Counted from the first letter of the stretch, positions 22,328 through 29,635 are shown. The stretch is 37,337 nt of DNA from Clostridia bacterium (GCA_017525805.1 JAFXSH010000140.1:1-37337); one strand, 5' to 3'. Numbers and translations are program-made. The notes: generated by a model not told the origin, from the sequence alone.

Positions 22328-22867
22328 ATGGCCGTAATTAAATCCAAACGGCAGGAAAACCCGCTGCAGGTGCTGGGCCTGGCGCTGGGCCTGGCCGTGC
22401 ACACCCTGACGGTGTGCAAGAATGAAAGATTTTTCCCCAAGCGTGACCGGTGGATGCTGACCGCCGAAATTGTGCGCACCGCCCTGGGCATCTACATCCG
22501 GATCCGGAGAGCCAACCGGGTGCGCGTGGAGGAAATGGAAGACTATAACCGGCGCATGGCGCTGCAAGGCGAAGCCCTGGAGCTGATCGACACCATGATG
22601 GGCCTGATCGACATAGCCGGGACCTTTTGCCACCTGCCCGGAAACAAACAGGAATACTGGACCGGACTGGCGCAGAACCTGGAAGCCAAGACACGGGCCT
22701 GGCACCGGAGCGACAAGGTTAGACTGCGGCCCGGCAGCATCCAGGTGGACGCAGGCGGCCTGATGGTGGACACGGAAACCCTGGAACACACCCTCAAGCA
22801 GATCGGCGCGGACCTGGCGCAGCAATGCGCCGCCGCGTTTGCGTCCTACGGGCCGGGCGCTGTATAA
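22328..22867 (+). CDS. Avd-like DGR accessory protein (four-helix bundle)
   Basis: 179 aa and largely helical. NERFFPKRDRWMLTAEIVRT, then ALGIYIRIRRANRVR, ALELIDTMMGLIDIAGTF and LEAKTRAWHRSDKV reproduce the helix pattern of accessory variability determinants and related DGR four-helix proteins. These form pentameric barrels that bind the RT and template RNA and are needed for mutagenic reverse transcription. It lies between VR1 and the TR, the usual place. The basic surface is consistent with nucleic-acid binding. The C-terminal 45 residues are an extra extension. SD is GGGAGG. Confidence 0.85.
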   Translation: MAVIKSKRQENPLQVLGLALGLAVHTLTVCKNERFFPKRDRWMLTAEIVRTALGIYIRIRRANRVRVEEMEDYNRRMALQGEALELIDTMMGLIDIAGTFCHLPGNKQEYWTGLAQNLEAKTRAWHRSDKVRLRPGSIQVDAGGLMVDTETLEHTLKQIGADLAQQCAAAFASYGPGAV

Positions 22868-22869
22868 GA

Positions 22870-22997
22870 TTCCGCCGCCAACTGGTGGCTGCGCACCCCG
22901 AACAGCGGCAACGCCAACAACGTGCGCAACGTGAACACCAGCGGCGCTCTCAACAACAACAACGCGAACAACGCCAACGGCGTGGCCCCGGATTGTG
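22870..22997 (+). repeat. DGR template repeat (TR)
   Basis: It holds 14 AAC codons in register with the VR frames, so adenine mutagenesis gives NNC codons and never a stop. It begins 3 nt after the avd stop, in the avd frame, and ends at an in-frame TAG at 23000-23002. It lacks the GATA hairpin found after both VRs, and its 3' end (GGATTGTGTG) differs from the VR ends, as an IMH* should. It is expected to be transcribed as template RNA; no dedicated promoter is seen. Confidence 0.97.
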
Positions 22998-23002
22998 TGT
23001 AG

Positions 23003-23226
23003 CGGCGCAGCAGATGAAGGGCCAGGCGGCCCGGATGCAGCGCCGTTTTAGGAGCATGGAGTAAGCGTCAGCCGAAACGAAGAACGAACACACACAAGGA
23101 GCGCCCGACCCGCCCGGCTATGCCGGGGAACAAAAGACCGCAAAACCGTTTGACGGCAGCGCCCTGGACCCTGATGCCAATGGCTGGTCTGCCTATACGC
23201 TACGGTGCGGCTACAATTTCATAATC
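23003..23226 (+). ncRNA. TR-to-RT spacer, probable 3' part of the DGR template RNA
   Basis: There is no gene with a normal start here. In BPP-1 the segment between TR and RT is part of the RNA needed to prime and anchor cDNA synthesis, so the same is likely here (inference). The RT reading frame is open upstream of its ATG back to the TAA at 23062-23064 but offers no ATG, GTG or TTG. Confidence 0.45.
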
Positions 23227-24420
23227 ATGGGCTATAAATACCGAAAGGCCATTCAATACGGCCAGCTGCGCAAGGCCCTGGGCAAGTGCTGCCGGAACGT
23301 GCGATGGAAACCCAGCGTGACCGGCTATGAACACAACGCGCAGAAAAACACCTACGCCCTGGCGGAAAAGCTGAAAAATGGCCGGTATAAGATCGACCAA
23401 TACCAGCGCTTTCTGGTCTGGGAACCAAAGAAAAGGGAAATCGTGGCCACCAGGCTGAAAGACCGGCAATTCCAGCGCAGCCTGTGCGATAACGTGTTAT
23501 ATGACGCCATCACACGGCATTTTATCGCAGACAACTGCGCCTGCCTGCGCGGGCGCGGCGTGGACTATGCCCTGAACCGGATGACCTGCCACCTGGAAAG
23601 ATTCTACAGGGAGCAGCGGGCAGCAGCCGGGAGCCCTGCGCCACCCTTCCAGGCAGACGGCTGGGTGCTGCAATGCGACATTCACCACTTCTTTGACAGC
23701 ATCCCGCACGACGTGGCCAAGGCAGCCATTGCCAAGCGAGTGAAGGACCGGGAAGCCGCCCGGCGCGTCTATGAAATCATTGACAGCTTTGGCGGCGACA
23801 AGGGCATCGGCCTGGGCAGCGAGGTCAGCCAGCTGGTGGCCCTGGCCGTGCTGGATGACCTGGACCACCTGATAAAAGAAAGGCTGCGCATCCGGCATTA
23901 CATCCGGTATATGGATGACTTCATCCTGATACACCAGGACCGGGAAACCCTGCGGCAAGCCCTGGCCATTATCCGGGAGCACCTGGACAGGCTGGGCCTT
24001 GTCCTGAACGACAAGACCACCATGCACCCGCTGCGCCAGGGCGTGCATTTCCTGCACTGGCGCTTTATCCTGACCGATACGGGCAAGGTGGTGCGGAAGA
24101 TCGACAAGCGGAAGATCCGCCGAGAGCGCAGGAAGCTGCGCAAGCTGAAAGGACTGGTGGACAGCGGACGGCTGACCATGGACCAGGTGCGGGACAATTT
24201 CCGCAGCTTCAAGGCCAACGTGCTGCGCGGGCATACCCGCAGCATCCTGATGCAGATGGACCAATACTATCAATCATTATTTGAGGAGGAACCGCCACAT
24301 GGAAAACAAAAATATGGACGCCCTGACACAGGCCCGCGTGCTGCACGCTGCCGAAGTGGAGCACGCCAACACGGTGGAGAACCTGGAAGCAGCCCTGCAG
24401 GAAGCCCTGGCAGCGGATGA
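23227..24420 (+). CDS. DGR reverse transcriptase
   Basis: 397 aa. RT palm motifs are in order: KRQFQRS-like motif at FQRSLCDNV, motif A QCDIHHFFDSIPHD (Asp about 151), GIGLGSEVSQLVAL, catalytic YMDDF (Asp230/Asp231) and a motif D/E region with LHWRF. No maturase, RNase H or integrase domain is present, as in DGR RTs. It copies the TR RNA with errors at adenines, and the cDNA replaces VR1 and VR2. The ATG lacks a clear SD. The last 40 residues run 122 nt into the next gene out of frame and are of non-natural composition. Confidence 0.95.
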   Translation: MGYKYRKAIQYGQLRKALGKCCRNVRWKPSVTGYEHNAQKNTYALAEKLKNGRYKIDQYQRFLVWEPKKREIVATRLKDRQFQRSLCDNVLYDAITRHFIADNCACLRGRGVDYALNRMTCHLERFYREQRAAAGSPAPPFQADGWVLQCDIHHFFDSIPHDVAKAAIAKRVKDREAARRVYEIIDSFGGDKGIGLGSEVSQLVALAVLDDLDHLIKERLRIRHYIRYMDDFILIHQDRETLRQALAIIREHLDRLGLVLNDKTTMHPLRQGVHFLHWRFILTDTGKVVRKIDKRKIRRERRKLRKLKGLVDSGRLTMDQVRDNFRSFKANVLRGHTRSILMQMDQYYQSLFEEEPPHGKQKYGRPDTGPRAARCRSGARQHGGEPGSSPAGSPGSG

Positions 24421-24712
24421 CACGGAAAGAGCCGCGCAGCTGGCCAGAGCCAAGCGTGACCGGCTGCTGCTGGACGTTGACGCCCACGGCAGCATTTACC
24501 GCATGGAACTGGAAGAACCCACCGGCACCAGCTTCAGCGCCTGGCTTCCCACCCTGAAAAAGCTGACCGGCACCTTCAGCGATGCCTGGGCGGAATACCG
24601 GCGCAAGCTGCTGGACGTGCCGCAGCAGGAGGGCTTCCCCGCCCAGATCGACTGGCCGGAAAAGCCCCAGGAGGAACGCAAGGAACCGCAGGAAGTGGCC
24701 GCCGTTGAGTAA
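24299..24712 (+). CDS. Hypothetical phage protein
   Basis: 137 aa. N-terminal two thirds are helical and charged (NTVENLEAALQEALAADDTE, RAAQLARAKRDRLLLDVDAH). The C-terminus is Pro/Glu-rich (WPEKPQEERKEPQE). No family recognised. It starts after a perfect GAGGAGG SD that lies inside the RT gene, so it is an independent gene and not an RT fragment. Confidence 0.75.
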   Translation: MENKNMDALTQARVLHAAEVEHANTVENLEAALQEALAADDTERAAQLARAKRDRLLLDVDAHGSIYRMELEEPTGTSFSAWLPTLKKLTGTFSDAWAEYRRKLLDVPQQEGFPAQIDWPEKPQEERKEPQEVAAVE

Positions 24713-24872
24713 CCTTGAAATCATTGACAGGCTGTGCCGGATGCTGGACGACGCCCAGAAGATCATCCGGGAGCAAGCGCAGCTTCTGGCCATGCACGGA
24801 ATTGAAACCAGCAGCGGCGACCTGGAAGAAAAACGCGCACAGCTGCTAAAGGACATCGAGGGCAGCATATAA
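24705..24872 (+). CDS. Small helical protein
   Basis: 55 aa from a TTG overlapping the previous stop. The sequence is one long amphipathic helix, IDRLCRMLDDAQKIIREQAQ, and a short acidic tail. Proteins of this kind (CRMLD...I.EQA..L.MHG) are frequent just before lysis genes in Firmicutes phages. The start codon is uncertain. Confidence 0.6.
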   Translation: MSNLEIIDRLCRMLDDAQKIIREQAQLLAMHGIETSSGDLEEKRAQLLKDIEGSI

Positions 24873-24894
24873 CCACATAAATGCGACAACATAC

Positions 24895-24917
24895 AGCCCC
24901 GGCTATGCGCCGGGGCT
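24895..24917 (+). terminator. Hairpin before the endolysin
   Basis: AGCCCCGGC-TATGC-GCCGGGGCT, a perfect 9-bp stem followed by TTGCCTG. It is a probable terminator of the DGR/fibre transcript with a weak U tract; the lysis genes follow 26 nt later. Confidence 0.7.
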
Positions 24918-24942
24918 TTGCCTGTAAAAGGACGGTGAGAGC

Positions 24943-25809
24943 ATGAACGAAAAAGCCAGCAAGGTGGTGGAAGCAGCCCGCAGCCAGCTGGGCGGGCCGT
25001 ATGTTTACGGCGCATGGGGCAGCGAGTGTACCCCATCCATGCGCAGGAAATACGCCGGATACAATCCGCAATATGAGCCGAACATCCGCAAGGCGTGCCC
25101 TGTATTGAGCGGCAAGCAGAGCAGCTGCGAGGGCTGCAAGTGGAAGGGTGCCCTGGCATTTGACTGCCGTGGCTTTACCCACTGGGCCCTGCTGCAAGTG
25201 GGCATCAAGATCGACGGCGGCGGCGCGACCACACAGTACAACACCAAGGCCAACTGGACGCAGCGCGGCACCATCGACGCCATGCCCGACCTGGTGTGCT
25301 GCGTATTCAAGCAGAAGGACGGCAAGATGCAGCATACCGGCCTGCACATCGGCGGCGGCAAAATCATCCATTGCAGCACCACCGTGAAGGAAGGAAAAAC
25401 CACGGACAAGGGCTGGACACACTACGCGGTGCCTGCCGGGCTGTACGACGGCCAGGAAACCACCACGGCAGAGCCCGTGAAGGTGCTGGCCACGCTGCGC
25501 AAGGGCAGCCAGGGCAGCGCCGTCAGTGCCCTGCAAACCATGCTGAACCGGCTGGGCTTTGACAGCGGGAAGGTGGACGGCATCTATGGCACCAAGACCA
25601 TGGCAGCCGTGCGCAGCTTCCAGGAAGCCAACGGCCTGACCGTGGACGGCATTGCAGGGGAACAAACCCTGACCACCCTGGCCATCCGGGCAGCGACGCT
25701 GGACAGCGTGCCAGCCACGCCTGTGACCTATACCCTGACCATCAGCGGACTGGACGCCGACACGGCAGCCAGGCTGATGGCAGAATTTCCGCAGGCCGTG
25801 AAAGTATAA
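24943..25809 (+). CDS. Endolysin: NlpC/P60-type peptidase with peptidoglycan-binding domain
   Basis: 288 aa peptidoglycan hydrolase that lyses the host. Residues 1-160 are an NlpC/P60-like papain fold. The nucleophile is Cys75 in FDCRGF, and the histidine region HTGLHIGGGKIIHCS lies near 131-145. An unusual Cys cluster (CPVLS...CEGCKWKG) lies before the active site. Residues 182-245 are a PG_binding_1 domain (LRKGSQGSAVSALQTMLNRL, VDGIYGTKTMAAVRSFQ). The rest is a short beta tail. No signal peptide, so release needs the holin encoded downstream. Confidence 0.93.
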   Translation: MNEKASKVVEAARSQLGGPYVYGAWGSECTPSMRRKYAGYNPQYEPNIRKACPVLSGKQSSCEGCKWKGALAFDCRGFTHWALLQVGIKIDGGGATTQYNTKANWTQRGTIDAMPDLVCCVFKQKDGKMQHTGLHIGGGKIIHCSTTVKEGKTTDKGWTHYAVPAGLYDGQETTTAEPVKVLATLRKGSQGSAVSALQTMLNRLGFDSGKVDGIYGTKTMAAVRSFQEANGLTVDGIAGEQTLTTLAIRAATLDSVPATPVTYTLTISGLDADTAARLMAEFPQAVKV

Positions 25810-25833
25810 GCCTGCGCGTACATTGGAGGCACT

Positions 25834-26607
25834 ATGTTAAACGAGAACGGCTGGCAGGTATTCCAGGGCGACGCCCTGCTGCGCCTGCGGGAACTGAAAG
25901 GCGCGGGCTTTAGCGCCATCATCAGCGACCCACCATACGCCAGCGGCGGCATGAGCATGAGCGAAAAGAGCCGCAGCACCCGCGAAAAGTACACCAGCTT
26001 TGGAGAACAGGGCAACCCATACCCGGACTTTAGCGGGGACGCCCTGGCGCAGAGAGCATGGACCAGCTACCTGCACGAATTGATGGTAGCCGCCCGCGCC
26101 TGCTGCAAGCCTGGGGCTGTGTGCGCCCTGTTCGTGGACTGGCGGCAGCTGCCCGCTTTAACAGACGCCATCCAATGGGCTGGCTGGGTATGGCGCGGCA
26201 TTGCCGTCTGGGATAAGATGAACAGCCGCCCGCAGCTTGGACGCTTCCGGCAGCAGTGCGAATACATCGTATGGGGCAGCAATGGGCCGTTACCTATTGA
26301 GCGCGGCATCGGCGTGCTGCCTGGCTTGTTTGCTTTTCCCAACGTGCCGCCGCAGGAAAGATGGCACCAGACGCAAAAGCCCCTGGACCTGATGAAGCAG
26401 GTGGTGCGGATATGTGAGCCCGGCGGCGTGGTGTGTGACCCCTTCGCAGGAAGCGGCAGCACAATGCAGGCCGCCCTGGAAGAAGGGCGCAAGGCCGTGG
26501 GGATTGAACTGGAAGAACACAACGTGGCCATAATACGCAAGCGCCTGGCAGGCGTGCAGCAGCGGGTGGACATTGAGGAAACCAGCCAGCAGCTGACTAT
26601 ATTTTGA
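25834..26607 (+). CDS. DNA methyltransferase (N6-adenine or N4-cytosine type)
   Basis: 257 aa. Catalytic DPPY is at residues 32-35, and the AdoMet-binding FAGSGST motif is near 204. The order of catalytic motif first and FxGxG last indicates a beta-class amino-methyltransferase. RWHQTQKPLDLMKQVVRICE is the typical QKP helix before the FxGxG motif. No restriction enzyme gene lies nearby, so it is an orphan enzyme that may protect phage DNA from host restriction. Unusually it is placed between lysin and holin, so it is expressed late. SD GGAGG. Confidence 0.93.
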   Translation: MLNENGWQVFQGDALLRLRELKGAGFSAIISDPPYASGGMSMSEKSRSTREKYTSFGEQGNPYPDFSGDALAQRAWTSYLHELMVAARACCKPGAVCALFVDWRQLPALTDAIQWAGWVWRGIAVWDKMNSRPQLGRFRQQCEYIVWGSNGPLPIERGIGVLPGLFAFPNVPPQERWHQTQKPLDLMKQVVRICEPGGVVCDPFAGSGSTMQAALEEGRKAVGIELEEHNVAIIRKRLAGVQQRVDIEETSQQLTIF

Positions 26608-26653
26608 TGGTACGCGCAGCACAAAGCGCAGGCCATAGATAGGAGGGAAAGGC

Positions 26654-26950
26654 ATGGAAATCAAGGATTACATGAGCCTGGCGGCTGTGGTTTTGTCCCT
26701 GGTGGCGCTGCTGCTGAACAGCAGGAAAGACACCCGCACGGACGCCGCTGGCGCGGCCAAGATGGAGGCCAAGCTGGACAGCATCGGCAACGGTGTGGAA
26801 GACATCCGCGTGGAAATGCGGGCCATGCGCGAGAAGGTAAACGACCACGGCGAACGCCTGGCCAAAGTGGAAGCCAGGGCGGCCAGCAACACCCACCGCC
26901 TGGACGCCCTGGACGGGCGGAAGCAGCACCCGCCTGATAATAATGGCTGA
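26654..26950 (+). CDS. Membrane-anchored coiled-coil protein of the lysis module
   Basis: 98 aa. An N-terminal transmembrane segment (YMSLAAVVLSLVALLLNS) is followed by an amphipathic coiled coil (VEDIRVEMRAMREKVNDHGE). This resembles XhlA-type or holin-accessory proteins. Position directly before the holin supports a lysis role. SD AGGAGGG. Confidence 0.75.
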   Translation: MEIKDYMSLAAVVLSLVALLLNSRKDTRTDAAGAAKMEAKLDSIGNGVEDIRVEMRAMREKVNDHGERLAKVEARAASNTHRLDALDGRKQHPPDNNG

Positions 26951-26976
26951 CTGACCAACTGAAAGGATGGGAAACA

Positions 26977-27204
26977 ATGAAAGGCAATTTCAAAGTGTGG
27001 ATCAAGGCTGCGGGCATCCGTGCCCTGAAAACCCTGGCCCAGAGCGCTGTGGCCGCCATTGGCACCACCGCAACCCTGGGCGGCGTGGACTGGAAGCTGG
27101 TGGCATCCACCGCAGCGCTGGCCGCTGTGCTGTCCCTGCTGACCAGCGTGGCGGGGCTGCCGGAGGTGGACAACGCTGCCAATGCCGTCCACGACTACGA
27201 CTGA
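26977..27204 (+). CDS. Holin (r1t-like)
   Basis: 75 aa. A basic amphipathic start (KVWIKAAGIRALKTLAQSAV) is followed by two hydrophobic segments split by a short GGVDW turn (AAIGTTATLGG and LVASTAALAAVLSLLTSVAG). It ends in an acidic tail. WIKAAGIRALKT...VDWK...LSLLTSVAGLPEV is the r1t holin pattern. It forms pores that release the endolysin and is the last gene of the late operon. Confidence 0.9.
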   Translation: MKGNFKVWIKAAGIRALKTLAQSAVAAIGTTATLGGVDWKLVASTAALAAVLSLLTSVAGLPEVDNAANAVHDYD

Positions 27205-27319
27205 CCCGCCACCTGATCGTTCGGCATTGGCGGCGTGCAAGCCAAACACCTGGCGCGGATCACGCGCAAGCGGGATCCGCTGACTATTCAAAACACCGAA
27301 CAATAACAGCCAAGATGCT

Positions 27320-27360
27320 GGGCACCGTTCACCTTTGCGGGGAAACGGTGCCCGTTTTTT
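27320..27360 (+). terminator. Terminator of the late operon
   Basis: GGGCACCGTT / AACGGTGCCC is a perfect 10-bp stem with a 14-nt loop, followed by G and T6. It lies 116 nt after the holin gene. Confidence 0.92.
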
Positions 27361-27743
27361 GCTTTGAGAGCCGTTTTTATTCCAGCAGACGGGGAAATGT
27401 ATGGTCAGCAAAACGAAACAGGCGCACAGAGGCGCAGGCTGGCCAGCATTGGCGGCGGAGGCGGAGCCGACGCCGGACCATTTTATTGGCGTCTTTTTCA
27501 TTTTTCGCAAGAAAAGCGCGGGTTTTAAGGGGAGCGGGTCACGCGGACATGGGGAAGCGCCGCGATTTTTTAAGAAATTGCAAGTGAAACGCTGCAATTG
27601 TTTGAAATACGCCGGACCTTAGCCCCCTCGTTACCCCATCCCCCCCTGGTCAAAAAATTTCAAGGCGGGAGATCGGACACCGGCAGAGGGCCAAGCGTTT
27701 ACAGCGTGGACCATCTAAACTTTCAGGGGGGGCTTCCTTTTCC

Positions 27744-27857
27744 ATTACAGAAAATAATTATTCCATTACAGTCTGAACAACATAACTGTAAGGGGCCCGT
27801 CCAGGTGGCGTTAATTAGAAGAATTTTTTTCAATTACAGATATTACAGAAATTACAG
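27744..27857 (+). repeat. ATTACAG repeat cluster, candidate integrase arm-type sites
   Basis: ATTACAG occurs at 27744, 27765, 27833, 27842 and 27851. The last three are spaced exactly 9 bp. An inverted TTACAG...CTGTAA pair spans 27766-27791. Two reverse copies (CTGTAAT) lie at 29517-29523 and 29525-29531, upstream of the integrase start. The position about 200 bp from the attP core and the AT-rich context fit arm-type sites for a tyrosine integrase (inference). Confidence 0.6.
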
Positions 27858-28054
27858 TTAATTTAACATGTACCCGCTATTTTCCCCGGCTGTCTTTTCT
27901 GTGTTCCTGCTGCCCAGAGTGGGAACTGGGGGAAACCCAGGGGGAAAATAAAACAAAGATCACAAGAAAACAACCGAACCGCAACAGAAAAGCAGGATTG
28001 CAAAACATTAAGAAACGGAATATAATCTTATTCACCGGATGACGGGGGCTGAAA

Positions 28055-28103
28055 GTGGTTCGGGACCAAAAGGCCGCGGGTTCGAATCCCGCCACTTCGA
28101 CCA
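28055..28103 (+). other. attP core: 3' portion of tRNA-Pro(CGG)
   Basis: Reads from the anticodon arm (TGGTTCGGGACCA, anticodon CGG) through the T arm (GCGGGTTCGAATCCCGC) to CACTTCGACCA with CCA encoded. The 5' half of a tRNA (acceptor CGAAGTG, D arm) is missing upstream, so it is not a complete tRNA gene. A tRNA 3' end beside an integrase gene is the classic attP core that restores the host tRNA on integration. Confidence 0.88.
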
Positions 28104-28108
28104 CGTAA

Positions 28109-28149
28109 AAGCCCGGAGGCGTAAGGCTTCCGGGCTTCTTTTTGTTTTT
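28109..28149 (+). terminator. Terminator behind the tRNA fragment
   Basis: AAGCCCGGA / TCCGGGCTT stem with an 11-nt loop and CTTCTTTTTGTTTTT tail. It probably terminates the host tRNA-Pro transcript after integration and may derive from the host locus. Confidence 0.8.
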
Positions 28150-28205
28150 GGCTTCCTGCTTTATTGTGGATAAACATGTGCATATGGGGGAAAACTGGGG
28201 GAAAA

Positions 28206-29474
28206 TCACTTTATAGGCATATCGACGGGCGGCAGATCGACGCCGCCGAACAGTCTGTCAAGCGTCTGGGCGGCGTCCTGGTCCCGGCGCGTGAGGGCAT
28301 GGGCATAGGTGCGCAGCGTGACAGAGGGGTCGCTGTGCCCCATCCGGTGAGCGACGGCCACCACGTCTATATTATTCGCCAGCAGGATGGTGGCATGGGT
28401 GTGCCGCAAGTTGTGGAAGGTGACGCCCTGGAAGCCGTGAGCATCCGCAAAGCGCCGGAACCATTTAGACGGGGTATCATGATGCAGCTGGCTGCCATCC
28501 CATGCGTGAACTATCCACCCTTCACCTTTCCACAGGTGCGGCACCAGCTGCTGGCACTCTTTTTGATATTCCCGCGTTTCATGCAGCACGGTCATCATGC
28601 CAGCGGGCAAGGTGATAATGCGCTCACCGGCGTATGTTTTCGGAGCATCCACAAAATTGCCGTTGATGCTGGTATATTTCAGGGCGCGGCTGATGTCAAT
28701 GGTGCCCCGGTCCCAGTCAACGTCGGACAGCTTCAACTCGCCAACTTCACCCAGACGCAGGCCGCAGCACAGAGCCAGCAGCACCGCGCACCGATAGCAC
28801 ATATTCGGCTCATCCTTTAAGCAGCGCAGCAATTCAAGGGCCCGTTCTTCCGACAAGAACTGGGCTCTTTTTTTGCGTCCAGTGGGCCGCGTGACCTTTT
28901 CCATGGGATTGCTTGCCAGCACGTCGAGACGCACCGCAGCGTCAAGCATCGTGTCCAGGCAAGAATAATAGTTTTGCAGCGTTTTGACTGACAAGGGCTT
29001 GCCCTGGATGTCATCACGCAGCTGCTTAGATGGCGAGCGCTTATGCGCCAGCTGATCGTCCGGCAGCCTGGTGGACTTTCTGGGAGCCTGCCGCAGCTGC
29101 GCTACCCATTCCGTGAGCATTACCGGCGTAAGCCTGGACAGACCCACATCGCCCAGCATGGGCAAAATGCGGCTATTCAGCAAATATTTATAATTTGCAT
29201 ATGTGACCGGGCTGCAATTCGGTTTTATCTCTTTTTCAAGCCAGACCTCTGCCCAGGTGCGCACGGTGTAATGATAGCCAGGCGGGCCCTTTTCCCCCGC
29301 ATCCACTTCCGTCTGCAGACGTGCAAGGGCTTTTTCCGCTTCCTTGCGCTGCTTGCTATCAGAGAGCAGCGGGTCGACGTGGATTGTTTCCCGCACCCAC
29401 TTCCAGCCGCTGGGCGTTTCCACCTGGATGCCTATGCGCCAGCTGCCTTTTCCCCGCTTTTCAATCGTGCCCAT
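28206..29474 (-). CDS. int: Tyrosine-type phage integrase
   Basis: 422 aa. An AP2-like/arm-binding N-terminus (MGTIEKRGKGSWRIGIQVET) is followed by a SAM-like core-binding domain (residues 65-170, WAEVWLEKEIKPNCSPVTYA). The catalytic domain has the first Arg in LCCGLRLGEVGEL, HNLRHTHATIL near 350 (HxxR), HRMGHSDP and the nucleophile Tyr in VTLRTYAHAL near 388. It catalyses attP/attB recombination into a host tRNA-Pro. ATG has AGGAGGG 4-5 nt upstream. Its 3' end faces the attP core 100 bp away. Confidence 0.96.
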   Translation of the reverse strand: MGTIEKRGKGSWRIGIQVETPSGWKWVRETIHVDPLLSDSKQRKEAEKALARLQTEVDAGEKGPPGYHYTVRTWAEVWLEKEIKPNCSPVTYANYKYLLNSRILPMLGDVGLSRLTPVMLTEWVAQLRQAPRKSTRLPDDQLAHKRSPSKQLRDDIQGKPLSVKTLQNYYSCLDTMLDAAVRLDVLASNPMEKVTRPTGRKKRAQFLSEERALELLRCLKDEPNMCYRCAVLLALCCGLRLGEVGELKLSDVDWDRGTIDISRALKYTSINGNFVDAPKTYAGERIITLPAGMMTVLHETREYQKECQQLVPHLWKGEGWIVHAWDGSQLHHDTPSKWFRRFADAHGFQGVTFHNLRHTHATILLANNIDVVAVAHRMGHSDPSVTLRTYAHALTRRDQDAAQTLDRLFGGVDLPPVDMPIK

Positions 29475-29540
29475 AGCGCCCTCCTAAAAATGTGCCTGGG
29501 GTATATGTCAAAATAACTGTAATTCTGTAATGGATGGCAT

Positions 29541-29583
29541 AAAACAGCCCGCAAACCTTTGAAATATAAGGCTTTGCGGGCTG
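29541..29583 (-). terminator. Terminator between the secreted-protein gene and int
   Basis: CAGCCCGCAAA / TTTGCGGGCTG is an 11-bp stem. On the minus strand it is followed by TTTT. It closes the repressor-secreted protein operon and isolates int, which then needs its own promoter in the short gap to 29474. Confidence 0.8.
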
Positions 29584-29635
29584 ACGCTTATTCTGTCAGA
29601 CCGGGCCGGGAAAGTGTAAGGGCAAGTGTAAGAAA

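Larger units (their letters stand above)
27205..28205. other. About 1 kb non-coding att region
   Basis: No convincing gene. It holds, in order: the late terminator (27320-27360), a GC-rich stretch, a C7/G7 inverted repeat (CCCCCCCTG at 27640-27648 with CAGGGGGGG at 27724-27732), an A/T-rich ATTACAG repeat cluster (27744-27857), the tRNA-Pro fragment attP core (28055-28103), and a terminator (28109-28149). Base composition switches sharply to AT-rich from about 27733 to 28040. Confidence 0.8.

Noticed and set aside
22825..23064. 79-codon frame across the TR rich in Gln/Arg
   Set aside because: It is a shifted reading of the AAC-rich template, starts inside avd and has no SD.
27640..27732. cos site
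   Set aside because: The G/C runs are suggestive, but the terminase genes are about 12 kb away on the circle and no overhang-like repeat could be verified.
27401..27861. Two short plus-strand frames (27401-27622, 27598-27861)
   Set aside because: No SD, no family resemblance, and they lie after the late terminator in the att region.
28055..28103. A functional tRNA-Pro gene
   Set aside because: Only the anticodon arm, T arm and acceptor 3' strand are present; no matching 5' acceptor or D arm lies upstream.
27877..28209. Minus-strand 110-codon frame with a VAGFEPAAFWSRT segment
   Set aside because: This peptide is the well-known false product of reading the antisense of a tRNA 3' end. It coincides with the attP tRNA fragment.
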